Positions 9,400 to 22,201 are shown, numbered from the stretch's first letter. The stretch: DNA of 64,000 bases from Euborellia annulipes (GCA_023213315.1 JAKCPI010000884.1:62001-126000), one strand, 5' to 3'. Notes: generated by a model not told the origin, from the sequence alone. Numbers and translations: made by a program.

Positions 9400-10640
9400 T
9401 ATTTATAAAAAAAAAATTTAATGAAAATTTCCCTTTGAGAGGCCCCGGGGCCCTCAGGGCTCAAGTAAAAATGGGAAAATTTAGATGAAAAAAAGAAAAT
9501 TTAATGAAAATTTCTCTTTGAGAGGCCCCGGGTCCCTTAGGGCTCAAGTAAAAATGGAAAAATTTAGATAAAAAAAACAAAATTTAATGAAAATTTCTCT
9601 TTGAGAGGCCCCGGGGCCCTCAGGGCTCAAGTAAAAATGGAAAAATTTAGATAAAAAAAAGAAAATTTAATGAAAATTTCCCTTTGAGAGGCCCCGGGGC
9701 TCAAGTAAAAATGGAAAAATTTAGATAAAAAAAACAAAATTTAATGAAAATTTCTCTTTGAGAGGCCCCGGGGCCCTCAGGGCTCAAGTAAAAATGGAAA
9801 AATTTAGATAAAAAAAAGAAAATTTAATGAAAATTTCCCTTTGAGAGGCCCCGGGGCTCAAGTAAAAATGGAAAAATTTAGATAAAAAAAAGAAAATTTA
9901 ATGAAAATTTCCCTTTGAGAGGCCCCGGGGCCCTCAGGGCTCAAGTAAAAATGGAAAAATTTAGATAAAAAAAAGAAAATTTAATGAAAATTTCCCTTTG
10001 AGAGGCCCCGGGGCTCAAGTAAAAATGGAAAAATTTAGATAAAAAAAAGAAAATTTAATGAAAATTTCCCTTTGAGAGGCCCCGGGGCCCTCAAGGCTCA
10101 AGTAAAAACAAAATTTAATGAAAATTTCTCTTTGAGAGGCCCCGGGGCTAGGGCTGGACGGAAATGGATTTTCATTACCGACCTCGATAATGAAAAAAAA
10201 ACCGGTTTTTCTCGAAAGTCGGTAAAAATTTTTTTACCGCCCGCGGAACCAAAGTTTGCCGCCGCGGAACATTTTTTTCGCGGAACCAAAATTTTTTCCA
10301 CCCGGAAAAATATTTTACCTTTTTTTTAGAGACGCCAATTTTTTGCCGCCACAGAAATTTGCCGCCGCGGAACATTTTTTTTCGCGGAACCAAAATTTGC
10401 CGCCGCGGAACATTTTTTTCGCGGAACCAAAATTTTTTACCGTCCGGAAAAATCGGTTTTACCGACTTTCGAGAAAAAACCGGTTTTTACCGAATTAGAG
10501 GTTCGTTACCGCGTTTTCGGTAAAAAATTTTTACCGGTTTTTACCGGTAAACCGGTTTACCGTCCAGCCCTACCCGGGGCCCTCAGGGCTCAAGTAAAAA
10601 CAAAATTTAATCAAAATTTCCCTTTGAGTGGCCCCGGGGC
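9400..10640. repeat. Minisatellite, about 11 units of 70-86 bp
   Basis: The unit runs 'TTTGAGAGGCCCCGGGG(CCCTCAG)GGCTCAAGTAAAAATGG' followed by AAAAATTTAGAT and 'GAAAATTTAATGAAAATTTC'. Two unit lengths alternate, with or without the CCCTCAG block. The array is interrupted once, by the MITE at 10149-10572, after which one unit remains. Confidence 0.85.
10149..10572. mobile_element. hAT-like MITE nested in the minisatellite
   Basis: The ends are TAGGGCTGGACGG and CCGTCCAGCCCTA, and the 8-bp TSD is CCCGGGGC (10141-10148 and 10573-10580). Removing the element and one TSD restores a normal minisatellite unit. The interior is a long palindrome of ACCGGTTTTT/AAAAACCGGT blocks around repeated GCCGCCGCGGAACATTTTTT. 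The overlapping frames on both strands are products of the palindrome. Confidence 0.87.
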
Positions 10641-10803
10641 CCTTGGGGTTCAGGGATATACGGTATTTTAAAAATATTTTTGTGTATGGAGGAGAAGGAT
10701 ATTTAAAGATGAGCCCCCCCAAAAAAAAAAAATTCAATATAAGGCCCCCGCTTCTAGTGCCGCCCCAGGCCCCCAACTGCCTCGGTACGCCTCTGCATAA
10801 GAG

Positions 10804-11126
10804 GATCAAGTTGTTAACAATGGCTTGGTCCTGATAATGGTTTTAAATGTGGCCGAAACGCCTGCTCTAGCTTGTGATAATAAATTGAAATAAACTTAGA
10901 CTTGCCTTGCTTATTTAACTCATTTGAAATTAGATATACAAATAAATTTAACCCCACTCTAAAATTGTGAAGGTCAAAATTTATCATAAAAAATATTAGG
11001 TCTATTTAAATTAAAACTAACAAGGTGTAAGCTTGATCTCATTTTCAATGCCTATAAAGAAAAGACATCATCTATAACCGACCTTTCCAGCCTCTCTATT
11101 TGGAATTGTGAAAAGTCACCCATATA
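10804..11126. other. AT-rich spacer
   Basis: No gene or repeat boundary is visible. A short 'AAAAGTCACCCATA' before 11127 is also present before the related MITE at 571. Confidence 0.4.
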
Positions 11127-11377
11127 TGGACCCTGTTATGCAATGGTGTGTCAAAGACCAAACATCGAGTTTTGAGAAAATCAACAATAAAGTTTTTTGT
11201 TTACATTGGATTCTATATAATTTTTCTTGTCAATTGTGCAAGTAACATTAAATATAAATTTTTTTAGGACATATTTCATAAAAAATACTATTAATTAAAG
11301 CATTTGAAACAATATTCCGTGCTTAACTCATTTTTGAATTTTTTGGTCTTTGACACACCATTGCATAACAGGGTCCA
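11127..11377. mobile_element. MITE with CCCTGTTATGCAATGGTG termini, copy 2
   Basis: Perfect inverted termini: TGGACCCTGTTATGCAATGG and its complement, ending GGGTCCA. A TA dinucleotide lies on each side. The interior matches the copy at 571-819 in the opposite orientation (GGACATATTTCATAAAAAAT and 'CATTTGAAACAATATTCCG'). Confidence 0.78.
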
Positions 11378-11743
11378 TATAATATTTTCCATTAAATTAT
11401 GACTAAAATTAAGTTTTTTGTATATAAAGATTCCGAAAAATAATTTTGGGAAATATCATGAGTGATTGAAGGTATATTAAGGATTTAAGCTATTATAGAT
11501 TTAAAAATTCCACGATAAGATTTCTATCTTTCTAAGGTAAGAGAAATATTGATACTTTGAACTAAACTCACGTAATTTTAAAATTTTATTTATTTAAAAT
11601 TAAATAAAGAGTAGAAACAGCCGGAGGAAAATTAAATATACAAATTAAACACTAGGTTATTTGTTTCAAAGGTTTTAATTAATAAAACTTTTGAAACAAA
11701 TAACAATAATTTACAAAATGTTTCATCGAAAACTAACGGTCGA

Positions 11744-12004
11744 GCCCTCGGGCTTGGTAGCACACCTGCCTTGTATACCAAGGGTCGAGGGTTCGGATCC
11801 CAGGCAGTCCGATGATTTTATTTAAGCCACTTGGATACCAAATGGCTTAAATAAGAATGTTTGGACCCCCAATATATATATTTACAAATAACGAATATCG
11901 TTTAAAGTCTTAATTGCATGAGCTGCTGAGAAGACTGTGAGTATGCGAGTGTGAATATGAGTGTGAAAGGGAAAAAAGTGTGAGTGTAAAAAAAAAAAAA
12001 AAAA
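11744..12004 (+). mobile_element. SINE-A copy 1
   Basis: The head is GCCCTCGGGCTTGGTAGC with a B-box-like GGTTCGGATCCC, so it is tRNA-derived. The body repeats 'GGATACCAAATGGCTTAAAT', followed by an AT microsatellite and a tail 'GAGTGTGAAAGGGAAAAAAG' ending in an A run. Further copies are at 18870, 30520, 43191, 48930 and 61166. Confidence 0.8.
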
Positions 12005-13825
12005 TCTATTCAAATTTTTTTATTTTAAGATTTTTTTTTCAAAATGAATCTAAAAGGTAATAAAAATAAATTGGAAAACACTGTACTTAAGATTAAAAAG
12101 CTATGAATTTTAATCAATCAACTATGACTCTTAACTATTTAAATATTTATAAATTGGGAATTATTTCGAGGTTAATTTAAAAAGTTTCGATTCATTAATG
12201 AAAACGAATAAAACGTTCGTTAAGGGATATGAACTTAATATGAGAAGAATAAAAATTTTTTATAATAACATATTCTTAATTACGTTATAAAATCGCCCTT
12301 AAGATACATTTCTAAATGTATTAGCCAACTAACGTGACAGACAACAAGATAAGCATCAATCAAATACCAAAACGATTAATATTTATCTTTAATTAAAAAT
12401 TCATGATACCCTAAAGTGTATTGAAATGAAGAGACAAGGTCATTTAAGAAGGGAAAATTATAGTTTTTTAGATGTAAATATCTTGAAAGTTAAATTATAC
12501 TGAATAAAGGCTCCACCTTGTTCTCCCAGTATTTAATTCGATTAGAGTTCCTTGAGTGAGGTATGGATGGCTTGGCGATCAGTGTAAAACTGATATTATT
12601 AAAATAAATATATTAAACGTAATCCGCACTGTATTCTTTATGAAAATTTAATGAGCTTTCCGAAGGTGTTTTCAAATTTCCTGTACGGGCAATAGTTTAA
12701 GAAATACGAACGTATTTTTGAAAAAAAAAAAAAAAAAACTCGTCTCTTTCGGAAAAACACAAAAATTGAGTTAACGGCCAAATGGTTGAGAATTGGACCA
12801 TAGTGAAGAGAAACTTGTTTGTTGCTTTCGAGGTCTAAAATCACCTCCCGGAGTTTGTGGACTTTATCCTGTTACACCTTGTATATATAATATAAATAGC
12901 TATTTTTCTTTCGCTCAAATAATTTAGAAATTTGTCTCCTATAAAGTATGAAAAAAATATTCAATTCTTCCCTGGAGGGACAAGTTCTTTGGAAGCTATT
13001 AAAAATAATAACAATCCCCCTTCAAAAGTGATGTTGCTTATAAATTACCACTAATAAGCAACCAAAGGTGACTTTCTGTAACTTATGAGATGAATTTAAA
13101 AATAAAATTTCACCAATTGATAGTGATTAATTAGATTTAAACTTAACGTGACAGTAATAAGTATAATTTGATTAGATTTTCGTTTTAATTTTTAACTTTT
13201 ATTAGTATTATACAATACAATCTGACTGCGTCGCGCTTCCGCCTAAACAGGGGTCTCCGCCCTTAGTCTTTGGATAATTTGTTTCAAGATCCTAAGCACC
13301 ATCCCTGGCCATATAAATATTAAAAAAACGACTTTTCAATTGATCTAGCCCTTATGGTTTTTGAGAAAATTTGGTCAAGAGTATAGCGATAGGAATGGGT
13401 TCGAAATGGCCACAGATGGCGAAAACAAATTAAAAGAGATGTTTCAAACGAATAGAAGTTTGGTGGCTGTGAATATAGTTGATTGAAGAAAGGGCAGGTT
13501 CAGTCAATTAATTATTTTTGTATGTACATTTTTAGTCGGACTGATGATGAGATATTAAATTTGTCTCGGAACGTCTCAGGGGTCGATAACCTTATAAAGG
13601 CTTTTTATTTGGCTGAACCTACTCTTTCTCCAATCAAATTAAAAGCTTTTTTAGGCATCTGGGGCTTTTTAGACCAATTGATTGGTAGCCAATTTCCAAA
13701 AAATATATTATAGTTGTAAGAATTTTAAATAAATGTTTGTTGTTTGGTACAAGAAGCGAAACCCCTATCTCCAGCGTAAGAAACTACAAACCAAATGTAT
13801 AGTTGAAATTTTAACAAGCTAGCAA
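12005..13825. other. AT-rich spacer, no gene seen
   Basis: Long AT-rich sequence. A 76-codon frame at 13483-13713 (LSRNVSGVDNLIKAFYLAEP) has no recognisable domain, start context or splice partner and is not called. Confidence 0.45.
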
Positions 13826-13988
13826 TAGGCTTGTTCGTTTCGCTTGCCATTGCAGTATAATTTAAACATTTTGCCCTGCATTCTGTTCGTTTCATTTTTG
13901 CACTCTAGGTTCATGCTAGCAAAACTTGCACCTTTCGAACAAAGATAGCGTGTACTTTTTAAAATGGCAAGTGAAACGAACAAACCTA
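13826..13988. mobile_element. Short TIR element (TAGGCTTGTTCGTTTCGCTT)
   Basis: The left end, TAGGCTTGTTCGTTTCGCTT then GCCATT, mirrors the right end, AATGGCAAGTGAAACGAACA then AACCTA. It is 163 bp long with no coding content. No convincing target duplication was found. Confidence 0.7.
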
Positions 13989-15236
13989 AAGTTCTCTAGA
14001 GCAAATAATTAAAAAAAATTTACTTGGTTATTTGGGTTGCCTACCTTATAGTAACAAAAAAATGAAAAAATTTTCAACATTTACTAGACTTAAAGAAATA
14101 TTCTGATTTTTTTTTTATTTGAACGAGACCAGAACGAAAAGCATCTGGAGTAATTTAACAGAATAACAGAAGTAATGTAACATAATAAAAATAATAAAGG
14201 CTTGTAAGATGGAAAGAGTATTAATTTCTTTTGAATAGTTATTTAAAAAAAATAATTATAAAAAATGAAATTGAATTAAATGTGCCCATCAATTAATTTA
14301 ATATACTATAAATTATTCTTAAATCAGTCTCAGTGAATTTCGTGACTTATAAATCAAAGAGAAATCAAAACAAATGATTTGAAAGGAAACTTAAATGATT
14401 TTAAATCTGTAAAGCTAATTGCCGACTTTAATAGAGTCTCTTATTTTTTATTTCCTTTTAAAATGGCTCTCGGATGTTGCGTTTTCTTAAAATTACATTA
14501 TCTAATGTCAGTTTCTCAACCTTCAAATTGGAAAAACACGCGATTTAGTATTCAGCTGACGAAGGATGGATGATCCATTAAGTAAAAGTTAACTTTAATC
14601 CGTTTGAAAAGGGAAGCCAAGTGAGAAATTGTTTTATATCGATTTATAAGTTGTTTATTTAAAAATGGACCATTGAGGGACAGTTTGAGGTTATTTAATA
14701 ATAAATATTAAATATAATCAAAAATCTTTTAATGGATTTTTTAAACAGAAAGTTTTTCAGGGATCCCAACTTAATATAATTTTTGATACAACGAAACATT
14801 TTATTTATCATTACTATATACATATAAAGCGCTAGCCACTGACTTCCTGTGTGTAGTGTGTATGTTCCTGTCAGGCCGCCAGAGTAAAAGGAAGTAGAGT
14901 CAGAGAGGGAAATTTAAAACTTTAAAATTTTGCAAGTGCTCGCCGAAGGCGACTTGTGTTCAATAAATTATTACATTTGATTAGTAATAAAAAAAGTGAT
15001 TTTCAATTTTTAAAGTTTTAATGAAATGCAAATATTAAAGGAACTCTACCAATCTCCTTCATTAATAGAAGGAAATAATTGAGAATCATTTCACAAATTA
15101 AAATGATTGCTCTCAAAAACGATTGGTAATGAACCTGGCGAAATATTTGCATCGCATTAAAGAACTACATTTTTTCTTAATTTTTTCTTCCTTTCCGAAA
15201 TTGTTAGATTCTCTTCTAACTTGATTGATTCCATTT
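13989..15236. other. AT-rich spacer, no gene seen
   Basis: No domain-bearing frame. The more GC-balanced patch 14830-14960 (GCGCTAGCCACTGACTTCC) was examined and not recognised. Confidence 0.4.
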
Positions 15237-15434
15237 CAGGGCCGGATCTAGGGGGGGGGGGAGGGGAGGGGCAGTGGGTGCGTGTGCCCCGGGCGGCAGA
15301 TATCAGGGGGGCGGCAATTAAAGAAAGATTTACTAAAAAAAAAGGTAAAATCATATGAATTTTGTATTGAAAATTTAAGGAGGGGGCGGCAAATTAAATT
15401 TTGCCCCCTAAAAAATCTCGTAGTTCCGGCCCTG
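15237..15434. mobile_element. hAT-like MITE (CAGGGCCGGATCTAG), copy 1
   Basis: The ends are CAGGGCCGGATCTAG and TAGTTCCGGCCCTG. The flanking octamers TTCCATTT and ATTCATTT are an imperfect TSD. The interior (GGGCGGCAATTAAAGAAAG) is nearly identical to the copy at 58804-59002, whose TSD is exact. Confidence 0.8.
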
Positions 15435-15908
15435 ATTCATTTACAAGTATAATAAAATATTTATTGTATAAATTTATAAAAATTTCATTAGCATTTTATT
15501 TAGTTATTTAAGTTGAATTGTTAATAAAAATTTAACATAGCTTATTTCGTGCCTCACACTATTCTTTAAAAAAGCTACAAGGTGAAAACATAATGCAAAT
15601 ATATTTATTTTTTTTGTTTGATTTGTTGAAATTAGGTCTCAAATCCCCTTCCCACCCCCGAAAATTTTTACTGACTACGTCTCTGGTTGAAACGATATAT
15701 TAATAATATCATGTGTCAATTTTATAATATGTTATTATTTTTTTTATATGTTCTAAATAAAATGAATTTATGCAAATAGGTTTTATCGCTTAAGGCAAAT
15801 TTTGAAGGCCAAGAGCAAATACAGGTAAATAAAGGTAATTTAAATCAATGCCTATCTTGTATGTGAAGTAGCAGTGGAAACGTTCTAAAGTATATAGATA
15901 ATTAATAC

Positions 15909-17430
15909 AAAAATCTGGTGTGACTGGCGCACAGCACACAACTTTCTCTTACCCTTCGGTAAGAGAAAGTTGTGCACCGTGCTGGTCACACCAGATTTTT
16001 TGTGTCGAGATATATTTAGTTTCCGATAGCACCTTAGTTTCAAACTTGCATTTTAAATGTTGACTGCTTCAAATAAACTATGGTTATTTTTCAAAATTTT
16101 AATCTCATATTTGGACATTTTATACACAACTAGACGCAAACCCCCGCCTCGGCGGGGCTCCCCTAGGGGGCGCGCCCCTGGACCCCCTTGCTCGCCTACT
16201 TATATACATACCGGTACATACAAACATTTTTCCCTTTCCATTTTTATAATATATAGATTATTTTAACGGTTAATTATTCATGAACTTAAGATTTTTTGCG
16301 AATAATATCCTTTCCGGGATTCTCCCGGTACACAGACAAAAAATTTACGTCGATATTTAAGAATTCAAAATGTAAATAAATAAAAAATTGTAAACATGGG
16401 AAAATATTTATATTTTGTTTTCATGGCAACTATTTCTCCTAATTTTTATTTTTTTCTTATTTTAACTGTTAATTACTCATTAACTTATTGTTATTTGTGA
16501 AACAAAACCTGTCCGGGACTCTCACAAACATACACAGAAAATTTCATCAAAATCGGTTCAGTCGTTTAGGAGGAGTTCAGTCACATACACACGTACAGAA
16601 GAATTATATATATAAAGAATAAGATATAGAATCGTAAATAAATACAAAATTTCATAAGAATTGGAAAATAAAATTTTAAATGCCTAAAAAGTTCTAAAGG
16701 GGACCCCCTTTTGAATCGAAATTAACATACAAATCCCTATAGGAAATTAACATTGTTCCTATGCGAAGATAAGGTGGAAAGGGAATTTTAAAAAGAATAG
16801 AGAGAGACGATAATGTTTGCAAGTGAGAGAGAGACATATATGTTTTCTTTGAAACAATTAAAGACACAAATAAATTTAAAAAAAATGGGAATTTAAATAA
16901 TAATTGATTTTTAATCTAATAAAAAGAAAAAGATTTAAATTCCGTTACCATGGCAACCATTTCTATCTTTCCTATGAAGAACAAGAGTAAAGTGGTCTTC
17001 AGAAGATTTCAACGGCAAAATGAGAATATACATTTTAAAGAGCATCTAAAAAATAGTTCATTTATGAATTTTAAAAAAAAATTCTTGGAGGGAATTTTGA
17101 GAAAATCGAAAAAAAACTGAAAAAGTACATCAGTAAAGTACTAGTACTTTTTGGCCGATTTTGTTCAAAAGCTTATTTTGAGATTCTTCAAAGGTACCTA
17201 AGTTAAATATAAAATTTCAATCCGCTAGCTCAACTCCTTCATGCTAAAAATCTGTCCACACACACATACACACACACACACACACAGACCAATTTGCGGG
17301 ACCCACTTTTTTGGACTCAGGGGACCTCAAAACATGTATATCCATCAAAATCTCGACATCGAATTTTTGACATGATCGCAATACTTTCTCTCTCTATATA
17401 TTTCATATATAGGGTACGAGAAAGTAAAAA
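15909..17430 (-). mobile_element. Family M copy 4, broken by LINE-like pieces
   Basis: The hairpin (15909-16003) and the adjoining TGTGTCGAGATATATTTAGT are followed by foreign DNA. Further M fragments are at 16363-16440 and from about 16935 to 17430, the last ending at the ACGAGAAAGTAAAAA terminus. Together they make one reverse-oriented M copy. Confidence 0.65.
16130..16625 (+). repeat. LINE-like 3' ends (two partial copies)
   Basis: The patch 16133-16190 is GC-rich and palindromic (CCCCCGCCTCGGCGGGG). Two related segments (16262-16335 and 16457-16547) contain 'TTTCCGGGATTCTCCCGG' and 'CTGTCCGGGACTCTC'. The second continues into AAAATCGGTTCAGTCGTTTA and 'CACATACACACGTACAG', a wording common at the 3' ends of arthropod RTE/CR1-like LINEs. 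The same 3' end recurs at 48505-48600. The clade is inferred. Confidence 0.45.
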
Positions 17431-18505
17431 TGTGGTCTCTAGCTAAAAATCCCCCTAATAATGAAGATAGAGTTATTAAATTTTATTTAGTTCTATTAAT
17501 TTATTGTGTTTTCTTTAAGGAAATTTTAAGCAATAAAAGATTCTAAAAAATTTCTAATTTTTTTGGAATGTGAAATTAATTTAGTCCCTTGTGGACGAAA
17601 ACAGAGAATTCTTAGTTTTAAGAAAATTTTGAAAATTCTCAAAGTTCAAAGGCGATGGTCCACGTTCCTGTTTTACATATGAGTTCAAATTTTGCTGACA
17701 TTATTTTTTAATGCAGTGGAAAAGATCTACGGGTAAAGGCTATTAAATTTCTAAAAAAAAAAAATTGACCTGAAAGGACTACCTTATAATATTATAAGTA
17801 ATATATAGTTTTTCAAAGTATCTACTGCATTTATAAATCGATCTATTCATAATTTATTTCCTATTGATAAAAAGGAGGTGCGGAGGCGTTTAACCGAATA
17901 GAGAATGATAAATTAATTTGTTAAAATAAATATATAAAAACACATTTGAATTTGATCTGGTTTTTATTATTTATTAGACAATCTTTTTTAGGAATCTCCA
18001 TGAATAAACATGTTCCCTTAAAGAAATGGAAATCAGCTTATTTTAATTAAAATTTATGAACAGGAAAGTAACAATTGTTCTAATTTATATATTTTTTGAC
18101 CGCGCCTTCAGGGCTGTCTCTCCTAAGTTTCCCCGAAATGGAATAATGAGAGTCAATTGATCTTTGATAAGAAATTTGAAATCAAAGAGACGAAGAAATG
18201 GGACTAATTGCCGGCTTACGCATGTAAACAGAAACATAAACATCAACGAGTGGGTTGTGGCTCGTTACGGCCCTATCATTAGTCAAGTCATTTGATTAGC
18301 TGTCTGTCTTTCTGTCTGTCTATTTGACATTGCATAAGAACCTTATTTTGGTAATACGTTTTTGATATTACGTCTCAAATCTGCCAAATAGATTAAAGCA
18401 AACTACTGTATTGTGAACCGATCAATAGGGATTTATTTTAAATAATTATGAAATAACACCCTTATGAAGTAGAGTACATTTTTACTCTGAGTATTAATTT
18501 ATTAT
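17431..18505. other. AT-rich spacer
   Basis: No gene or repeat could be delimited. Confidence 0.4.
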
Positions 18506-19130
18506 TACTTCCTCTTATCTATCTATTTATCTATATATAGTGAGAAAGTATTGGATTCATGTCAAAAATTCGATGTCGAGATTTTGATGAATACACTAGG
18601 GTATATATCTTGTGTCCTAAAAGGTGGTTTTCGCAAGATGGTTTGTGTGCGTCTGCATGTATGTGTGGGTGTGTGTGTGTGAACAAAATATCTCAAGAAC
18701 AAAAAGGAGGAGGTTGAAATTTTATATTTATGTTAGGTGCCCCACTGGGACGTAACACGAAGCTTTTGAACAAAATCAGCCAAAGAGTACTAGTATTTTA
18801 CTGATGCACTTTTTCAGTTTTTTTTAGATTTTCTCAAAATTCGCTCCAACGATACAAAAATCAAAAATGGCTAAAATAAAGTCAACGAACTGCCTGGGAT
18901 CCGAACCCTCGATACCTGGTACACAAGGCAGGCGCGCTACCAACTACACCAAGACCGAGGGCTTTCTTCGTTTATAAAATTTACATTTTGAATTATAATT
19001 CTAATATATCGGCGGAAACAAAATATATGCCGACACAAAAAATCTGCTGTGACAAGCACAGTACACAACTTTCGATTAAGGGTAAGAGAAAGTTGTGTGC
19101 TGTGCGACCAGTTATACCAGAATTTTTTTT
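18506..19130 (+). mobile_element. Family M copy 5, with SINE-A inserted
   Basis: Plus-oriented M copy from ATTACTTCCTCTTATC through AATTCGATGTCGAGATTTTG, a TG-rich patch, and the terminal hairpin (GACACAAAAAATCTGCTGTG to the end). A reverse SINE-A head (18870-18964) interrupts the body. Confidence 0.75.
18870..18964 (-). mobile_element. SINE-A copy 2 (head only)
   Basis: Reverse complement of the tRNA-like head: GCCTGGGATCCGAACCCTCG, GCGCGCTACCAACTACACC, ending CCGAGGGC. The 3' body is mostly absent. It lies inside M copy 5. Confidence 0.7.
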
Positions 19131-20079
19131 TCAAATTTCTTTTAAAAACTCGGTCTCATTTAAAATATTTTTATAACAAAAGATAAATTTTTCTCAAAAC
19201 ATTCAACTCTAGTTTTTTATTCTCATTAAAGAAAACCTAAATAAATAAATTACATTTTTTTTTGTAAAAATTCGCACATTCTGTCTTCTTTTCCCCTCTG
19301 GTTGACTTCATGGGCAATTTAAGAACTTACAAAAAAGTAAAAAAAGAACTGCATTTGTCATTTGACTGTCTGCGACACCCAACGATTAGTAAATTACTTA
19401 TAAATTACTCAGTAGATTTTATACGGTACTTTGAAAATATAAAGTAATTAATTTCTGCCCATTCATTGTCCTGTTGAGTGATTTCACGTCCTGTTGAGAC
19501 TATGAGAAATAGGACTAAATAGAAACGAGGCTTTTTTTTATAAACATAATTTTTTATTAAAAAAAAAAAAAAAAAAACAAACAAACAAAAAGAAAATACG
19601 TTATAATTAATGAACATGATAATATTTTATATGACGATATGTTTATGTCATCATGTATAATGAAATTTTATTTGTTGGAATATGAAAAAATAAATTTTTA
19701 AATAATTTCACGGTTAATTAATTCTTCAAGTGGAAAAATTGAATATTAGGTCGTTTATCATAAATGGCAAAAAATTTTAAATGAATATGAATAAATATGC
19801 TGTAAATATTTTAACCCAGTAAATGTAGGGTTTTACCTGAAACAAATTATTGTAATGTAATTGATAGCGAAGATATTTCTTACGAGTCCAACTTCTCCAG
19901 TGGGGGAAGATGTTCAAAATAGCATTTCCTTATAATTTTGTTAATAATTTATTCGATGACTTTCAGAAACATTTCAAATTGTTTGTATTTGATATTAAAC
20001 AATTTTGATTATAATATTTTTGATTATAAATGTTAGAGAAACGAACCGAAAAGACATTTTTTCGCAAAATCCTCAACAT
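19131..20079. other. AT-rich spacer
   Basis: No gene seen. Long A/T runs at 19557-19577. Confidence 0.4.
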
Positions 20080-20620
20080 TTTAAGGCTTTTTTTCAGTTT
20101 TTATTTTGTTTTGTATCTCGTAAACTATGCATATTTTGTTCACCATAGTACAATACAAAGATTTAGAGTAATAAATTTGTTAAAATTTGGTTGTTAAAAC
20201 GAATATGTAGTTCCAATATTAACCGAAGTTCGGCCGATCAAAGTTAGAGCAAGTTTTTCGAAATGTAAAACAAATAGAAAATTCGTTAGGCCGTTTCTAG
20301 GTTATTGAGTTTACAAATTCGATTTATCAACCAAATTTTAGCAAATTTAATACTCTACAATTTTGTATTGTAGTATGGTGCACAAAATATGTTTAGATTG
20401 CGAAATAGAAGCGAAAAACTGAAAAAAGTTCTAAGTTTCTCGAAATGAAGAAAAATAGAAAATTTGATCGGCCATATCTCGGTTAAAATTGGGTCTAGAA
20501 ATTCGTTTTATCAACCAGATTTTAGCAAACTTTATCCTCTACAACTTTCTAATTTATTATGGTGCACAAAATATGCTTAGTTTACGATATATAAGCGAAA
20601 AACTGAAAAAATTACATCCT
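20080..20620. repeat. Inverted and direct repeats of a ~170-bp unit
   Basis: Two direct units (about 20265-20440 and 20440-20620) share 'CAAATTTTAGCAAATTTAAT' / CAGATTTTAGCAAACTTTA, 'TATGGTGCACAAAATATG' and 'AGCGAAAAACTGAAAAA'. The preceding segment, 20080-20265, is the same unit in reverse (CATATTTTGTTCACCATA). No coding content. Possibly a decayed mobile element. Confidence 0.55.
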
Positions 20621-21539
20621 CCTATCAGGGGGGTACAAAAACTCTCCCTCATGAAAACTTTAAAAGAAAAAAAAATGGAAATTCAAGTGTTTTTCGGTGT
20701 CTGTTGACCTGTATTATCCAAAATACTATCAGAAATTTTTTCAAAATCACTACCTTTCGTTTCATAAAATTTTATGAAGAAGTAAAAACTGTGAAGTATT
20801 AAAAATCAAATAGAATTTGCTTTGTTTCTTTTTGTCATAAGACAAAAAGTAACAAAATTATGAATAAAAATTCAATAAAAGGTAAAAATTAATAAATTAC
20901 TCTCAGATGACAAAAATTAAAAAAAAAAAAAAAAAATGTACAGAAATTAATCTAAATGTCAATAACATAGCAAATAATTTTTATGATTTGAAACAGGAAG
21001 CGTGTTAGCGAACATTGCTTCCTATACTGTAAAAAAAATTAAAATAGAGTCCAATTGATAGAGGGAAGTAATCAAGTTGATTTCTATTTCGGAGAGGCAT
21101 GTGCTTTGCTTGCTTATGATGTGAGTGCAATGCACTGGACATACATCACTTTTAAGTTTATCAACATTTTATTTTCGAATAAGCAATCGCAAAGGAAGGG
21201 TCAGTGAATAGATGGAATGAAACATCCTCCAATATTATGACATTAATGTTTTTTTGAAAGAGAAGAAACAGATTGCACACTATTAATAAGTGATTAATAT
21301 TCACTTAAAGAAATCAACAATTTGTAAAATTAGTGGATATTATTTAGATGAAATAATTTGATCGATGGATGATGAGATGCTGGCAGATGTGAAGTATTAA
21401 AATTTATGTTTATTGATGGAAGTAAAATGAAAGTAAAACAAATAGATTTAAAAAAAATAATAATAATAATAATAATCTTTTCTTAGATTTTTCAAAATTT
21501 TTATCTTCTTTGCCCCAGAATCAAGAAAAATATTTTTTT
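20621..21539. other. AT-rich spacer
   Basis: Nothing recognised apart from a (TAA)n tract at about 21458-21475. Confidence 0.4.
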
Positions 21540-21712
21540 ATTCGTTTAAAGTCTATTTCGGCATCTGAGACCATTTAAACCCCGTCTCTATTTAATTCAA
21601 ATAATTGGTATTCAATTGAATTGAAATAAATTCTTCGCCTGGGACAGGATGGGAACCCTTGATCTTTGGCACCAGAAGCTAATGCTTTACCTCTGAGCGG
21701 AAAGTCAAGGGC
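21540..21712 (-). mobile_element. SINE-B related copy (reverse)
   Basis: In reverse it reads the SINE-B 3' body (TTCGGCATCTGAGACCATTT, 'AATTGGTATTCAATTGAATT') and a degenerate tRNA-like head with GATGGGAACCCTTGATC. It is diverged from the copies at 27088, 55609 and 59793. Confidence 0.55.
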
Positions 21713-22201
21713 TTAAATAAATATTAATCGGCAACAATACAAGCAATTGATTGATATATTTCCCTTAATTATTATTCAAATTATATTCCCATTATTTATT
21801 GAAATAAAGGCCCTTACTGACTGATGACTATATCAATTGGTTTTTGGGTGCAGGGTTCTCGGTTTCCTAGTTGCAAGGAATGTTCATTCAACCGGAAAGA
21901 GCTGGAGTGACTTTTGAATTCCTAGAGACCACAAAGTCATCTTGAGACCTACTTGAGCATATGATATGATCTAGTCAAAATATTGTCATCATCTTCATTA
22001 TTATTCATATAAATAGCAAAACGAAATGTGAAAGAATATTTGAAAATGATATTTCTATGGGAGAAATTGAAAACGAATGAATAAGAACTCCAATTCTCTT
22101 TCTCTACCAGTAAGTAAATTTTGACTTTGGAAATTTTCAAAAATTCAACACAAAATTATTTTATTGAGTTGTAGGCATATTTATCATTCGATTCCTATTT
22201 C

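Larger units (their letters stand above)
9327..10795. mobile_element. hAT-like element carrying a minisatellite
   Basis: The termini are CAGTGGCGTACCGAGG (9327) and CCTCGGTACGCCTCTG (ending 10795). The exact 8-bp TSD is CATAAGAG (9319-9326 and 10796-10803). The interior is mostly a tandem array of a 70-86 bp unit and it encodes no transposase. A second, smaller hAT-like MITE has inserted in the array (10149-10572). Confidence 0.85.

Noticed and set aside
10072..10498. Several overlapping frames on both strands
   Set aside because: All fall in the palindromic MITE and minisatellite; symmetry gives open frames on both strands.
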